A stretch of DNA of 64,000 bases from Elysia chlorotica. Taxonomy: Eukaryota > Mollusca > Gastropoda > Plakobranchidae. The stretch lies in assembly GCA_003991915.1 (NCBI GenBank), contig RQTK01001025.1:108261-172260 (forward strand), read 5' to 3'. The number at the start of each line of letters is the position of its first letter. Position 1 is the stretch's first letter. The position numbers were made by a program, and so were the translations under genes. This document shows, piece after piece, positions 11,494 through 22,594 of this stretch. The notes under the pieces are model-generated. The model was not told the origin of the DNA. It did not search any database and saw only the letters and a program-made list of their open reading frames with translations.

Positions 11494-11593
11494 AACTTCA
11501 CGCTACATGCTTCACGCTTCACGCTTCACGCTTCACGCTACACGTTTCATACCCTGGGCCATACAACTTCACGCTATCATGCTACATGCTTCA
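11494..11593 (+). repeat. CTTCACG heptamer cluster, left member
   Basis: Contains a run of CTTCACG units with variants CTACATG and CTACACG, then TTTCATACCCTGGGCCATAC, then more CTTCACG. The same order occurs in reverse complement at 12379-12496. Confidence 0.7.
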
Positions 11594-12066
11594 TATTTTG
11601 CCAAAAACAGAGGGGTTCTGTTTTATTTTCTCCCAAAATGATTCTTCTGACGAAGATGCTCTGATTTTGCTTTTGTTACGAAGGAGACGAAAATGAAAAA
11701 GACGAAGCATAATTTGGTGCCGAGAACATTTACTTCTCAGACAACCATGGGGAAGGTTTTAGCGTACATTCCGTCATCTTCTTGAGAATCTTGATGAGGA
11801 ACTCTCTTTCAAGTATGCGAAGATGTCGTACAGTACTTACAATTTCATACACAGAGGAAAATACCACAACAAAAAATACAAACTTCAAACAGCAATATGC
11901 AAATACTTTATGAAGGAATTTTAATTAAAAATAACACGAATTAGTTGTACGTTCTCAGTGGATTTCACTGAATATAAGAATTACTGGATTCAGGAGCGCT
12001 GTTGCTAAACTGTTTTTTAAATAGCTGCAATGTTTGCTGGAACTCCTGGAATTGATCACCATCCAG

Positions 12067-12068
<2 letters not shown>

Positions 12069-12107
<39 letters not shown>

Positions 12108-12120
12108 CTCTCTCTATCTC
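12069..12120. repeat. (CT)n microsatellite
   Basis: A CT tract with one CG interruption and degenerate ends. Confidence 0.9.
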
Positions 12121-12378
12121 TACCTCTTTCTATTTATCTATCGACATTTTTATGAACCATTTTTACCTTTGCGTAGAGTCAAAAGCTTTTTTAACTCATC
12201 CCAAGTTTGAGTTCTCTGGTCTTCACTCAAGTAAAAGTACAATGTAGTCGGGCACACGAAAATGCCAGAGAAGGGGCCTTGCACTTACCATCTCAATCAA
12301 ATTATTCCTTGTAATAGTCTATGTTCGCCGGGTCCAGACTAGACGTGAAGCAAAAAAAGTGAGCATGTTCATTTCTCT

Positions 12379-12496
12379 CTACACGCGTGAGGCGTGAAGC
12401 GTGACCCGTGTAGCGTGTAGTGAGTTCTATGGCCCAGCATAATAGAGACAAAGAGTGTCCACTTTTCTGTACACGTTTAAAACGTGTAGCGTGAAG
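12379..12496 (-). repeat. CTTCACG heptamer cluster, right inverted member
   Basis: On the plus strand it reads ACGCGTGAGGCGTGAAGCG, CCGTGTAGCGTGTAG, CTATGGCCCAGCAT and CGTGTAGCGTGAAG. In reverse complement this matches the left cluster in word content and in the central TGGGCCATA landmark. The pair could be subterminal repeats of a DNA element of about 1 kb. Confidence 0.6.
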
Positions 12497-14285
12497 ACTA
12501 ATCAAGAGCGTTAGGCCATGCTCCTCAGCCATAACCCCCTGGTTCCATTGAGCTGTATTTGCTTTGCCGTGACCTCAAGTGTATTCGGGATTGCTGCAGT
12601 ACTACGGTACTGGCGTACTTAAATGTACGGTCTATTGTGAAATAAACTATTGCCTACAATTACCCCAGTGCCTGCAGACTGCAGTAACTGAGCTAAAGGT
12701 GGTCTGAAGGGTGCTACAACTTGTAAACCAACTTTAATAAAAAAAAAAAAAATAAACGTATTGCAACTTAAAGCACTATATTAAATGTAACATTGTTTTA
12801 AAGTCGTTTTTATTTTACTTGCTTTTTTAATACAAGACTTTAAAAATTTGCATCTCTCACAACGAGATTTTCCCCTAGTGTATTGCCAACCTGGAATTTG
12901 CTGTAAGGTTGTTTTACGACAGGTAGGTTCTTTGGGTTAACTTTAGACTAAGAGGTTAAACGCATAGGATTATGACCCTCGTAAATGTCGACCACTCAAG
13001 TCAAATGCTCCTAAATTTAAGTCGACCCGGAGCACTGTTATGCTGCCAAGTCATAAAAAACCATGACAATCAATATCACCAGTGGTCTCAACAGTCCGCC
13101 TGGCTTAGCGTTTGCCTTGGTTTGATAAGTAAAGATAAGACATGAGCCTCGCAATAAGGCAATGAGAAAAATAGAACGATGACCCAGACAAAGGAGTTAT
13201 ACGCGTAATGACAATATTATACTATAGCATGTATGTAGGCTGCGTGTATTGAGAAGGGCAATGATATTGGAAAGTTATAATAAAGGACCTTTGGTTTGTG
13301 TTGATATTTGTTGGTTAAATATAAAGTTGGTCCCATGCTCTTTGGCAGACCTGGGCCCAAGATTCAGGGTCCTGATTGTGCTAGTAAACTAGGCAAACGG
13401 CATTTGTGCGGTAGGCTGTCATTACTTTCCTCGCTGTACTTTCACTTTCGTCGTGACTTAAGAGCCATCTCGTGATGGATTTTTTTTAAAAGGGGTCTAG
13501 AAAAAATTCGTCAACGATGGCAGTGGAATCCAGCACCTTGACGAAGGTGGCTCGGCGCCCTAACTATTGCGGCTTTAAAAATAAAAAAGGTATACTGATA
13601 GGAGTACATATCACTCAGGTAGAAACAGCTTTAAAACTATGAAAATGTCCTCGTGGTCGTTATATTGAGTCAAGTTATCTAATCGAATATAACTATGAAT
13701 CGCATGTAATTGCCTAAGAATGTTTCCACATACAGTGCACATACTGCCGGCATCCTTTGAGACATCGGAGCATTATACTAGACAACCGTTTCCAATCCAG
13801 AGGTGAATATAGTCGCATAGGGGTTGCCAAGAAAAGAATTCTTAATCCGTCTGTGTTGAAAGAAAAGGTGTAAAAATCTTAAAACCACAACGAATGTCGT
13901 ATAATTTACTGCAATTATAATTGTTGTGCGGAAGACAAAAAGACAGACCAAACCTTTTACGATTGTTGCATGAAATGTATAATCTATGCAATACTTGAAA
14001 TACATCAAGTGACCCGTGTGGACTTTTTCCAGTCTAGATAATCTGAGTTTTCGAGAGGGTAGCGAGAAATATGTCGACTAGTCGATCTACAGAACCAATA
14101 TGTCAAAACTAGAACTATCGTAATTCTTTTGTGAAAAACAGCATTCTACTTAATGACCAATTTCAGCAATTCAGATTTGTTCAGTTGACCATTTCTTCTA
14201 CAACAGATCAATTAGTTGTCCTGGATTTGAATTGGAGCTTCATATCAATGAGACAGGTCTACATTTCACTATTACTTTTATCATC
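12497..14285. other. Intergenic, nothing recognised
   Basis: AT-rich DNA with no exon-like signal. Confidence 0.45.
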
Positions 14286-14287
14286 GA

Positions 14288-14490
14288 CAACTAGGCTATA
14301 CCGCGGACGGGTCCCACGTCAACGCCTCACAAATGTACGTACTACCACATTGAGACAGAGCCGGGATATCAGGTCTTCAGTCCTAGCCAATCACTAACAT
14401 CCACCCAACCAGAAGGTCGGTACATGAAGTCCAGAACGACGATCGAACCGGGGAACTCCTGGTTGGAGCTGGACGCTTTAGCGTTGAATA
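14288..14490 (-). repeat. tRNA-derived SINE, old copy
   Basis: On the minus strand the order of head-like sequence near 14440-14480 (GGTTCGATCGTCG region), ACCTTCTGGTTGGGTGG and GACGTGGGACCCGTCCGCGG is that of the family, with many changes. Confidence 0.55.
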
Positions 14491-15005
14491 GACTTTAAAA
14501 TGAACCACTAGACCATATACAGTCAAATTTTACAAAAAGTATGTACCGTACACATCTCAGCTTCTTATATGAGGGTGCCGTGGGTCTCTGTGCCAAATTT
14601 ACTGCACCCACAGTCTCGTGGTAATTGCCTTTATTCCAAGTCGCACAACTCACATTGTTATAAAAAATACAGGACATTTGAGTATTGAGAACGCAGTAAG
14701 GACATAAAGCTAATGCTGAAAAGGAGGAGAGATGGGACATATAAGCAGGATTTATAGTATGAACAATAATGGTAAACCAGTTTGAAGAAGCCCATCGAAA
14801 ACGCCTGAAACTATTGCATGCAGTAAAAAAAATTTTTTTTTTGAAATAAAGACAAAAAAAATTTTGTTGAGCTGTCACAGATGTATGAGTTAGCTGTGTA
14901 CAGGTTGTCGGATGGCCCTTAGAGACTTCCCATTACACCGCTCTGCTTGGAATCTGGTATTTCTATTAATCAATATAAATTGCGCTATAAAATGTCTTGA
15001 ATTAA

Positions 15006-15081
15006 CTTTAAAAATCTTTTCTCCAGATATCATAAACTACATTCTTTAAAAATCTTTTCTCCAGATATAATAAACCACATT
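15006..15081 (+). repeat. Two-copy tandem repeat, 38-bp period
   Basis: CTTTAAAAATCTTTTCTCC is followed by AGATATCATAAACTACATT; the 38-bp unit occurs twice with two or three differences. Confidence 0.85.
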
Positions 15082-15436
15082 TTAGAAGCTACAAAAGAAA
15101 CTCTTTAGTTAGAGGACCAATAATTTCTTTTTACCCTTTTACATACAGCTCAAAATGAGCAGGTGGTGTTTATATGGTGGCCTAGATGGCCTAGGCACAG
15201 ATGGAACTGACCAATCCAGGATCATTATAGGACGTTATATTGAAAAAAAAACCCATTTGATTTTGATAATTCATTCAATGTTAAGATACGAACTTTTGGC
15301 ATGTTGCCACATAGTTTCTTGACTAGTATTGTTGAATAATTTGAACATGGCATTATAAAATTACTTTTATATATAATGAATATAAGTTGAGTCATGATAA
15401 GGCTGGTTGAAAAACCTATTTCTAAGGCTAATGTGG

Positions 15437-15468
<32 letters not shown>

Positions 15469-15633
15469 CATAATAATAATAATAATAATGGTTATCAGTA
15501 TCTAGAGGTAGATCATAATTACATATTTTTATAATGGTGACAGTAAACATTGGGTTGTAACAACCCATCAAGGGACAGGGAGCATCCTCGGTACAGGCAG
15601 GATTGTCTTTTTCGCAGTGCAGCAAAGGGATGC
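15437..15633. repeat. (AAT)n plus 142-bp dispersed repeat, copy 1
   Basis: An (AAT)n tract (15437-15489, one CAT break) is followed by a unit beginning TTATCAGTATCTAGAGG and ending GCAGCAAAGGGATGC. The unit recurs essentially unchanged at 15935-16076. Confidence 0.85.
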
Positions 15634-15884
15634 GGACTCTGCATAAGAAGGCTGAGTGTAACAGTTACTTCCCTTGTCATTAAGTGATCTCCCGTTAATG
15701 ATGACAGTCGATAGTAGATGTATTATGTTTCTCGCATTTTACTTTTTTTTTATTATTATTTAGTTGGAATTTTTGTTTACATCAGATAATTGTATTAAAT
15801 ACATTTTTCCCTCATAGCGTTTCTCTAAGACTTACAGGAAAAGTCAAAGATTTACAGTGTGAGCAACAGTAAAGGAAGGGGAGT

Positions 15885-15890
15885 AATCAT

Positions 15891-15933
<43 letters not shown>

Positions 15934-16076
15934 TTTATCAGTATCTAGAGGTAGATCATAATTACATATTTTTATAATGGTGACAGTAAACATTGGGTTG
16001 TAACAACCCATCAAGGGACAGGGAGCATCCTCGGTACAGGCAGGATTGTCTTTTTCGCAGTGCAGCAAAGGGATGC
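15885..16076. repeat. (AAT)n plus 142-bp dispersed repeat, copy 2
   Basis: Same composition as copy 1: AAT tract, then the same unit, with no difference noticed along about 140 bp. Both units end at the same base (GGGATGC), after which the flanks differ. Confidence 0.85.
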
Positions 16077-16079
16077 AAT

Positions 16080-16985
16080 TTTAAAATAGATAGAAGGGTT
16101 GAAGCCTCTTTCAATTCTCTCACAAAAACTGCATCTTCCTTGGTTCAGGAAGTGAAGGGATTTTGGAAAAGCATGAATTGGAAGTAAGGATGGAAGCCAT
16201 ATATATAATAATGATAGATACCAAACGAAATAAGTTATAACTTATGAGAGTGATTGGTCAAGTCTCAAGGGTCTTGTTTGTGTGCTCCTGCAGGGGGTAA
16301 AACGTTTGAATTTGGTGATGCAGGAAGAAGTAAATTTGGTGATGCAGGAGACATTGGATTGATGGCATACTCAAAACAGCTATTTAAAAGAAGAAAAGTA
16401 TAACTCCATTGTACGTTCAGAACCCTGTCCCTGAGTTCCAATGCCACAATAAGCCTGATTTTGGTGTTATACCGTAGTTTAAAAACAAGAAAAAAATTAA
16501 TGAGGACAATTTAGTTGGGACAATAATTGTAAACTAATGGGTTCACAAAGTTTTGTGGAAACTAATAGTATTTAGTATTTTAAAAGCCAAGAAGGGGGTT
16601 TTGTTAGTTTCTTCTGAGTGGGCATGGTCAAATTTGTGCTGGACTAGAGCTGTATTTTTAAGAGGATGAAAAGTGATGGCTTAAAAAAGACTTTTCTCTA
16701 AAACTGGTTGTATACTCTGTCATCGATTCATTCAGTCTTGTATAATCATATAATGCTGTGAGAATGGTGACGGACGATGCAGACCAAAATTTAAAAGGTG
16801 ATAGGTGTATGACTTTGAGATTTAATCTAGATTGGGAAGATTGGCTCTGATGTTTTCAACAGTATGTCAAGAACCAAGATTTGGAGAAATGATGGATTGG
16901 GGTACGAAGCGGTACAAGAGAGGTGTATTATTGCGGGGAAAGAGGGAAGAGTTGGGTGTGATTGTGTTGTAAGTTATGAGATGGG
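16080..16985. other. Intergenic, nothing recognised
   Basis: No exon-like or repeat structure was seen beyond a local GGTGATGCAGGA duplicate near 16315-16350. Confidence 0.4.
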
Positions 16986-16989
16986 ACAC

Positions 16990-17640
16990 ATTTAATAATA
17001 ATAATAATAATAAATGGTATTTATATAGCGCCCAACCCCGAATTATCAGGCTCTGGGCACTTTACATCGTTAAAAAGTACTAACTAAACTAATTGAACAA
17101 TTCAAATGATATTTAAATAAAATAACACACACACACACACACACGCACACATACTCAGTAACACTACATTTACCAACATCTTTAACCAACAAGAAAAGAC
17201 ATTTAACAATTTAGGTATAACTTTTTATCGCTAGAAGACCTTAAACTTCTATCTGGAGTGTATACGTTAAGAGATTGTGACAGATACGATGGAGCCTGCT
17301 CATTAAGGCATTTATAACATAAGATGCAAACCTTATGTATACACTATTCTCTGTTCAACAGTCAGCCAGTGTAGGTGGGTTAAGACAGGGGTCACATGTT
17401 CACGTTTGTTAGACCTGACAACTAGTCTAGCAGCACTGTTTTGGACACATTGGAGACGGTCAGTAAGCTCTGACTAGCTTCAATAGCCAAGAGGTTAGTG
17501 TGATGCCCGAGAGTTTAAAAACAGTATTAAAATGTTAAGGGCCTTGGATTTACTTAATCTGGACTTGGAGTGTATTGTATTTGTATCTAGAATGAATCCA
17601 CTGTCCAGTTTGGTATACAAGTTTGCTTTCTAGGATGCCT
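16990..17640 (+). repeat. Unclassified dispersed repeat with TTTATATAGCGC head
   Basis: It opens with (AAT)7 and TGGTATTTATATAGCGCC, then GGCTCTGGGCACTTTACA, an (AC)n run at 17128-17152, and a segment with CTAGCAGCACTGTTTTGGAC. The TATATAGCGC..CTTTACA module is common next to AAT tracts in marine invertebrate genomes. The class (LINE tail or SINE) is not determined. Confidence 0.4.
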
Positions 17641-17994
17641 CAAATGTTGCGAAATGAATTCTCTATTTTGTTCTCTTTCTACAGAGCACACACTACCACT
17701 TCTTTTAATACTATCTTTTCAAAAACCGATGAAGGCCTAGAATCCCTAGAGATAAAATCCTGATTATAAATCTAAATTGGATATTTAAATCTAAATCTAG
17801 AAGTCTATATCTGGGGAAATCAGTTAAAAGTGCCTGGAATCTTCATAGAATTAGACCTTAGATTAGAACTCCATTCATACCTACAGCTCTCGGCAATATG
17901 GTGAAAGTGTGATGTTGTCACGTTGTGAGTTGTGATAAGTTTGCCTCTAGAGGTGCATTGGACTAGGGAAATGTGAAGTGGGTTGAGCTGTGAG

Positions 17995-17997
<3 letters not shown>

Positions 17998-18031
<34 letters not shown>
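17998..18031. repeat. (CT)n microsatellite
   Basis: Pure CT tract of about 17 units, 150 bp upstream of the THAP start. Confidence 0.9.
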
Positions 18032-18034
<3 letters not shown>

Positions 18035-18177
18035 GCATGTATGTTTGTATGGAAAGACCCAAAGATAATTGAAGGAAAGATATTCTACTCGTGAAATTAG
18101 GTGAGGATTTCTAAGAGTGATGTCCCTTGGTAAATTGCGGGTCAATCCGCAGCAACCGATGTAAACAACGTTGGAAA

Positions 18178-18807
18178 ATGTCGACGAAAGGGCAATGTTC
18201 GGGTGATTTTTGTGGTGCAATAAACTGCACTAACAGTCGAAACAAGCCTCATTGCAAAGAAAAAAAGCTTTCGTATTATAAATTCCCACAAGACGAAGAA
18301 AGGTAAGATTATGTGCTCCTTATTTTACATCTAGTTTCCCGTTTCATTAGCTAGATCTACGGTAGTGTAGATTGATAAGCTTAGAGCCAAATCATGGCAA
18401 ATGACATTAATTTTATTGTCTGTAGTTTATAAAACAGATTCTGTCTCCCATTTTAAATTTAAAAGAATGTAAATATTTTAGACCTGCTTATATAGGAGTG
18501 TACTTTATGGCATTTGATGCTGGGTAAATTTTTACTCTAATGCAGCATTGCAGTGTAGGGTGGTTTAGTTTCTAGTTGATTTTCAACGTGTGTGTTTAGA
18601 TTTTCACGTTTTGGTGCCATTGAATCATAAAATTAAAAAATAAGTTGTTATAGTTTTATTTGCTTCTTATTTCTTATAGTAGCAAATTTTGACAGAAGAT
18701 ATGTTTATTCCATTAGGTGCAAGGTCTGGATCCAAAATTCCAGACGGCAAGATCTGGTGGGGCTATCTGTCACAAATAAGTGTTATAGCATCACATTTGT
18801 AGCCTGA
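18178..18807 (+). pseudogene. THAP zinc-finger gene start, probably decayed
   Basis: Exon 1 (18178-18302) starts MSTKGQCSGDFCGAINC and ends YYKFPQDEER, split in phase 2 before a good donor (ag|gtaaga). Exon 2 (from 18717, acceptor ccattag) restores the arginine and reads CKVWIQNSRRQDLVGLSVTN. The C-x4-C pair (residues 12 and 17), the KFP motif and the invariant tryptophan match the first two thirds of the THAP DNA-binding domain. The frame closes at TGA (18805-18807) where the domain should supply C-x2-H; a PDNVATV reading in the shifted frame just after resembles the usual downstream sequence, so small indels appear to have broken it. Clean splice sites show it was once a spliced gene. THAP domains occur in host regulators and in P-element-type transposases; the rest of the protein is absent here, so I cannot choose. 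Confidence 0.55.
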
Positions 18808-19050
18808 CAATGTTGCAACCGTTAAGGATATTCTTGTTTTGAAATGTACTATCGCTTCAGTTATTATACTGCTACACTGTGTTACATTTGATAATTTTAA
18901 ATTGTACAGATAATTTGTATGTCACATAAATATAATCTTTGAAGACATTGACTTTAATTGATGTTCATTGCATTTGCTATTTATTCAACTTTAGGGACTA
19001 TCAATATGATCAATATCTCATGATCTCTTACTTATGAATATGAAAGAAAA

Positions 19051-19128
19051 ATACTGTTAAAACGTGTCTTGTTATAGCGAAAATTATAGAGAGAGAGAAA
19101 TACAGTTAAAACGTGTCTTGTTATAGCG

Positions 19129-19180
<52 letters not shown>
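19051..19180 (+). repeat. 49-bp tandem duplication and (GA)n tract
   Basis: AACGTGTCTTGTTATAGCGA occurs twice 49 bp apart, each followed by GA repeats. The second copy leads into a long (GA)n run at 19134-19180. Confidence 0.85.
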
Positions 19181-19182
<2 letters not shown>

Positions 19183-19184
19183 TT

Positions 19185-20260
19185 GCCTTGCCTAGCTACT
19201 CTCTCAATACATCACAGATGTTGATTAATATAAAAAGAAGCAATTGAATTTATATTGAAATATTTGTGTTGTTAATTATTTTAACACATGTTTATAAATT
19301 AAAACCCGTTAAATTGTCGATAATTTGAGTAATAATCAAATAAACTTATTTTGTTTCCACTCAAAAGCGTTTATTCCTTTTTTTTTCTTTATTATTGTAT
19401 TGTAAATTACCCTCATGCACCAAGGGGCAATAATCGAAAAAATGATCCTCACTCTGTAAATAGGAAAAAACTCCAAGTCGTTTATCTTTCTTTCTACATC
19501 TTTGGTTTTACTATCTGATTTTTGCATTCAGTGTCTCTTTCACTCGCTCTCTTTCTCTCAAGCTTCAACCTCCCAATAATTGTTAAGACAGTGTGTCTAA
19601 AAAAAATTAATGTAAACATATTTTGGGTTTGTGGAGTAGAAAATGAAAGTGTTTATATTTATTCTTATATTTTTCGTGGATTTTTGTTATTTTCACTTTT
19701 GCTATTCTGGTATTCCTACTTAATACTGAAATGATGGTGTTTTTCTTGTTGTCGTTATTCTTTTTTTTAAGTATAGCGATGATAGAAAAACAAACAAACA
19801 GCAAACATGGACAAAATGCTGTCTATTTCTTTCTAAACACAGGAGTAAAGTTGACAACAACAGGTAGATATTTTGAGAAAAAAAAATTATACTGGACATT
19901 TTAATGTGTTTTATTATATGTACTTCTATTTTACATGAATTTACAACTCCAAAGCTACATTGCAAATCATAATATCACTGTAGCAATAAAAAAAATTACA
20001 TTCATTTCATGTATTTAAAAAACATATACATTGTTTGTGCGAAATGTTATCGAAGTCAACGAACATTTATACAGTTGAAGACACGTGGATTTACATGTAT
20101 GTGAGTCAAGATACCGGTACCGGTACATACGTATGCGTATTATCGAAGACAACTTACATTCTCAAAAAGATTCAATTTACAAAAAATGAGAGCAAGAGGT
20201 TGTTATTGTTCATCCTAACATTTTTTTAATGAAGCACCATGTGTTGTTTTTTTCAAGTTT
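19185..20260. other. Non-coding, probable 3' UTR of the VWA gene near its right end
   Basis: On the minus strand an AATAAA signal occurs near 19909-19915, about 350 bp beyond the VWA stop. CCGGTACCGGTAC at 20114-20126 is a short palindromic oddity. Confidence 0.35.
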
Positions 20261-21715
20261 TCATTCAGAAATTAAGAGTCCCCCTTTTGTTGCTCTTCGT
20301 GCCCCAGACCGAAGGAACTTGCGTCCTCTCCATGCATAGTCGTATTTATGTACGTCTGTCTTCACATCCACTGTCTTCTTGGGGTGTTTGAGGAGACAGA
20401 ATCGAACGTACACTTTGAAATCCAACCCCAGAACTCTGTTTATTTGCGAGGCGACTGGCCTCAAAAGACGGTTATTCCAACGGCTGTCATTCAAACTCCT
20501 CCTGGAGAAGGCGCTGAAAACCACGTGACGTCTTTTGTTCAAGCCAGGGCCCTGGACAGCGACCTCGAACACTGCTTGGGACGTTTTGCTGGGACGACAA
20601 TGGCTCAGAGTTTTTAGTCGGTAACCAGGCCTCGTCCTGCGCTGGACGTACTGGTCAAGCTTGCTCGCCGGTATGTCTTTGTGGTTGGCCAAAGCGAGAA
20701 GCCATGGTGACCATTTTAGCCACTTCAGCGCAAAGTTGCTTTCAGGAACGTTCTCCCTTTTTAGCAGAGGAAGGTTGTTCTGTTTGAATTTCATTGCACT
20801 GTTTTTCGACACCTGATGGCTTTTGTATATTCTTTTTTTGAAGGTGGGAGAAGATTTGGATGTAGCTCTGGGTTTCACGGACACTGCTTTGGTAAAAGAT
20901 GCAGGCTTGTGTATTTTTGTCAAGCTGGGTAGCTTTTTCATCTTTGGGACAGCGCTTGCAACAGTGGTACTTGGAGTTGGAAGAACTTCAGGCTTACTGA
21001 CTCGCAGCGCCGCAAAGATACCTTCAATGTCTTTAGCCATACCAGTACCTGTCAGACCACAACGCGCTCTAACTTCTTTCTCGTACCCAGACAGAAGATG
21101 CTCTGGGTTATCGCTCTCTCTGTAGCAGACAGCCATCATGAGATCAAACACACTGGTCATGTCGGCAAGCTGCAAGCGCTGACCACCCGTAGCCGCCGCC
21201 ATTGTCTGATAGAAGGCGTCAGCCTCGGAAACGTTGCCACACTGGACAGCGTAGATCGTGACAGACTCCGCCGCCAGGGCACGAACCTCCTCTTTCCAGT
21301 CGATCTTCTGCTTATTCTGAGGATCGCCCGCTTCATGCGGAAGATTGTCTCCAATCAGAACAACTGCACGCCGAGAGTTGGCGCTCCACGAAAGCTGCTT
21401 GCGAATTTGCCGCAAAACCAGTTCGTAACATTCTGGTGCGTCCCCACCTCCAGTGCGACCTACAGTTCGCACAAAGTCGCATAAGGACGCCACGTCAGTC
21501 GTCAGGTTTACATACTTTGTAACGTACGAGGATTTCGCGTCACAGTAGTCCCCGTGCGCCATCACTGCCACTCTGATGGAAGGTATATCAGCTTGGAGGC
21601 GTTGTATCAAGTCTTGGACTCGCCCACGAATTTCCTCGAGGTATCCAAACATGGACCCTGTCGTATCGAAGGAGAAAACAATCTCCAGCGGTATTGGGAC
21701 GGCACAGGACGACAT
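20261..21715 (-). CDS. Intronless VWA-domain protein, 484 aa
   Basis: One uninterrupted frame encodes 484 residues. The N-terminal 200 residues form a von Willebrand factor A domain of the VWKA-like type: a metal-binding MIDAS variant DTTGS (Asp17, Thr19, Ser21), the GGGDAPE loop (residues 89-95) and a GDN strand end (Asp123). The region from about residue 250 is lysine/arginine-rich and probably disordered to about 350; the C-terminal part (QRRTRPGYRLKTLSHCRPSK, YAWRGRKFLRSG) is unknown. I chose the ATG at 21715 because the VWA core begins a few residues later; an in-frame ATG at 21865 would add 50 unremarkable residues. No signal peptide or membrane span is evident, so a cytoplasmic or nuclear protein is likely. 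VWA domains of this type bind partner proteins through the metal site; the partner is unknown. Confidence 0.8.
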   Translation of the reverse strand: MSSCAVPIPLEIVFSFDTTGSMFGYLEEIRGRVQDLIQRLQADIPSIRVAVMAHGDYCDAKSSYVTKYVNLTTDVASLCDFVRTVGRTGGGDAPECYELVLRQIRKQLSWSANSRRAVVLIGDNLPHEAGDPQNKQKIDWKEEVRALAAESVTIYAVQCGNVSEADAFYQTMAAATGGQRLQLADMTSVFDLMMAVCYRESDNPEHLLSGYEKEVRARCGLTGTGMAKDIEGIFAALRVSKPEVLPTPSTTVASAVPKMKKLPSLTKIHKPASFTKAVSVKPRATSKSSPTFKKRIYKSHQVSKNSAMKFKQNNLPLLKRENVPESNFALKWLKWSPWLLALANHKDIPASKLDQYVQRRTRPGYRLKTLSHCRPSKTSQAVFEVAVQGPGLNKRRHVVFSAFSRRSLNDSRWNNRLLRPVASQINRVLGLDFKVYVRFCLLKHPKKTVDVKTDVHKYDYAWRGRKFLRSGARRATKGGLLISE

Positions 21716-21904
21716 TATCAAATCTAAGTCTTGTGTAGAGTTTTGATTTAATAAAATTAAATATGTTCGGAAATAGGAAAAATAGAAGTTGACACTTTTG
21801 GTCTCCGCTGCAATCAAGATAAAACAACTGTGAACTGAAGTTCTCAAGCTGCAGATAGTAGCCACTGTGCTGTCCGACCATTCCAGGGATCCGCTTATAA
21901 GAAA

Positions 21905-21985
21905 ATCGAAGTATCCGCGAAGTAAAATAATGGCTATTTCTGCGGAGTATGCTCCGCGAAGTATTTGTATCCGCGAAGTAAATTG
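21905..21985. repeat. Repeated TATCCGCGAAGTA words with a GCGGAG palindrome
   Basis: GTATCCGCGAAGTA occurs at about 21910 and 21967, CTCCGCGAAGTATT between them, and GCGGAGTATGCTCCGC forms a 6-bp-arm palindrome. The cluster lies 190-270 bp upstream of the VWA start codon, so it may be regulatory or the scar of a small element. Confidence 0.45.
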
Positions 21986-22199
21986 TTACCTGAGACTATT
22001 ACTGAGCAACACTACCAAGTCAAACAAGTCTTTTCTGTAACTGATTATTCGAAAGTCTTCACTCCCCCCCTCTCCTCATTTCTCTTTCTATCTCTGCCGC
22101 CCTATCTGTGCATGTCTATCCGCGTATACCACATAGGCCAATTACATGTAATAGAACTCTGTGGCGCATACTTCGATTTCTCAATCTTCTAAGCTATCC

Positions 22200-22200
<1 letters not shown>

Positions 22201-22254
<54 letters not shown>
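22201..22254. repeat. (CT)n microsatellite
   Basis: Pure CT tract of about 26 units. Confidence 0.95.
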
Positions 22255-22256
<2 letters not shown>

Positions 22257-22404
22257 ACTTCTATATTCTCTACCCCCTCTCTATATCATTCTTTCAAACT
22301 GAACTGCTCAAATAAATAATTTGTCATTGGGCTCATGTTATCGTCCAAGTGAGACAATATCACACATTTTGAAACCTTTGAAACTTGGTGAATTAAGAAG
22401 CGCC

Positions 22405-22594
22405 TTTACACAAGCAATTAACTCCATTCAATCTCTTTTAGGTCTATCCACTCGATAGGTAGACGATCTCTTTTTTTTCGTACCTGAATTTCTAGCTTTA
22501 CACAAGCAACTAACTCCATTCAATCTCTTTTAGGTCTATCCACTCGATAGGTAGACGATCTCTTTTTTTTTTTTTGAGTACCTGAATTTCTAGT
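22405..22594 (+). repeat. Two-copy tandem repeat, period about 90 bp
   Basis: The unit begins CTTTACACAAGCAA, contains TAGGTCTATCCACTCGATAG and a T-run, and ends TACCTGAATTTCTAG. The two copies differ mainly in T-run length. Confidence 0.9.

Noticed and set aside
14495-14878. Minus-strand open frame of 127 codons
   Set aside because: Cys/Tyr/Phe-rich composition, no domain, and it overlaps an eroded SINE.
20823-21484. Plus-strand frames of 100 and 128 codons
   Set aside because: Antisense shadows of the VWA gene.
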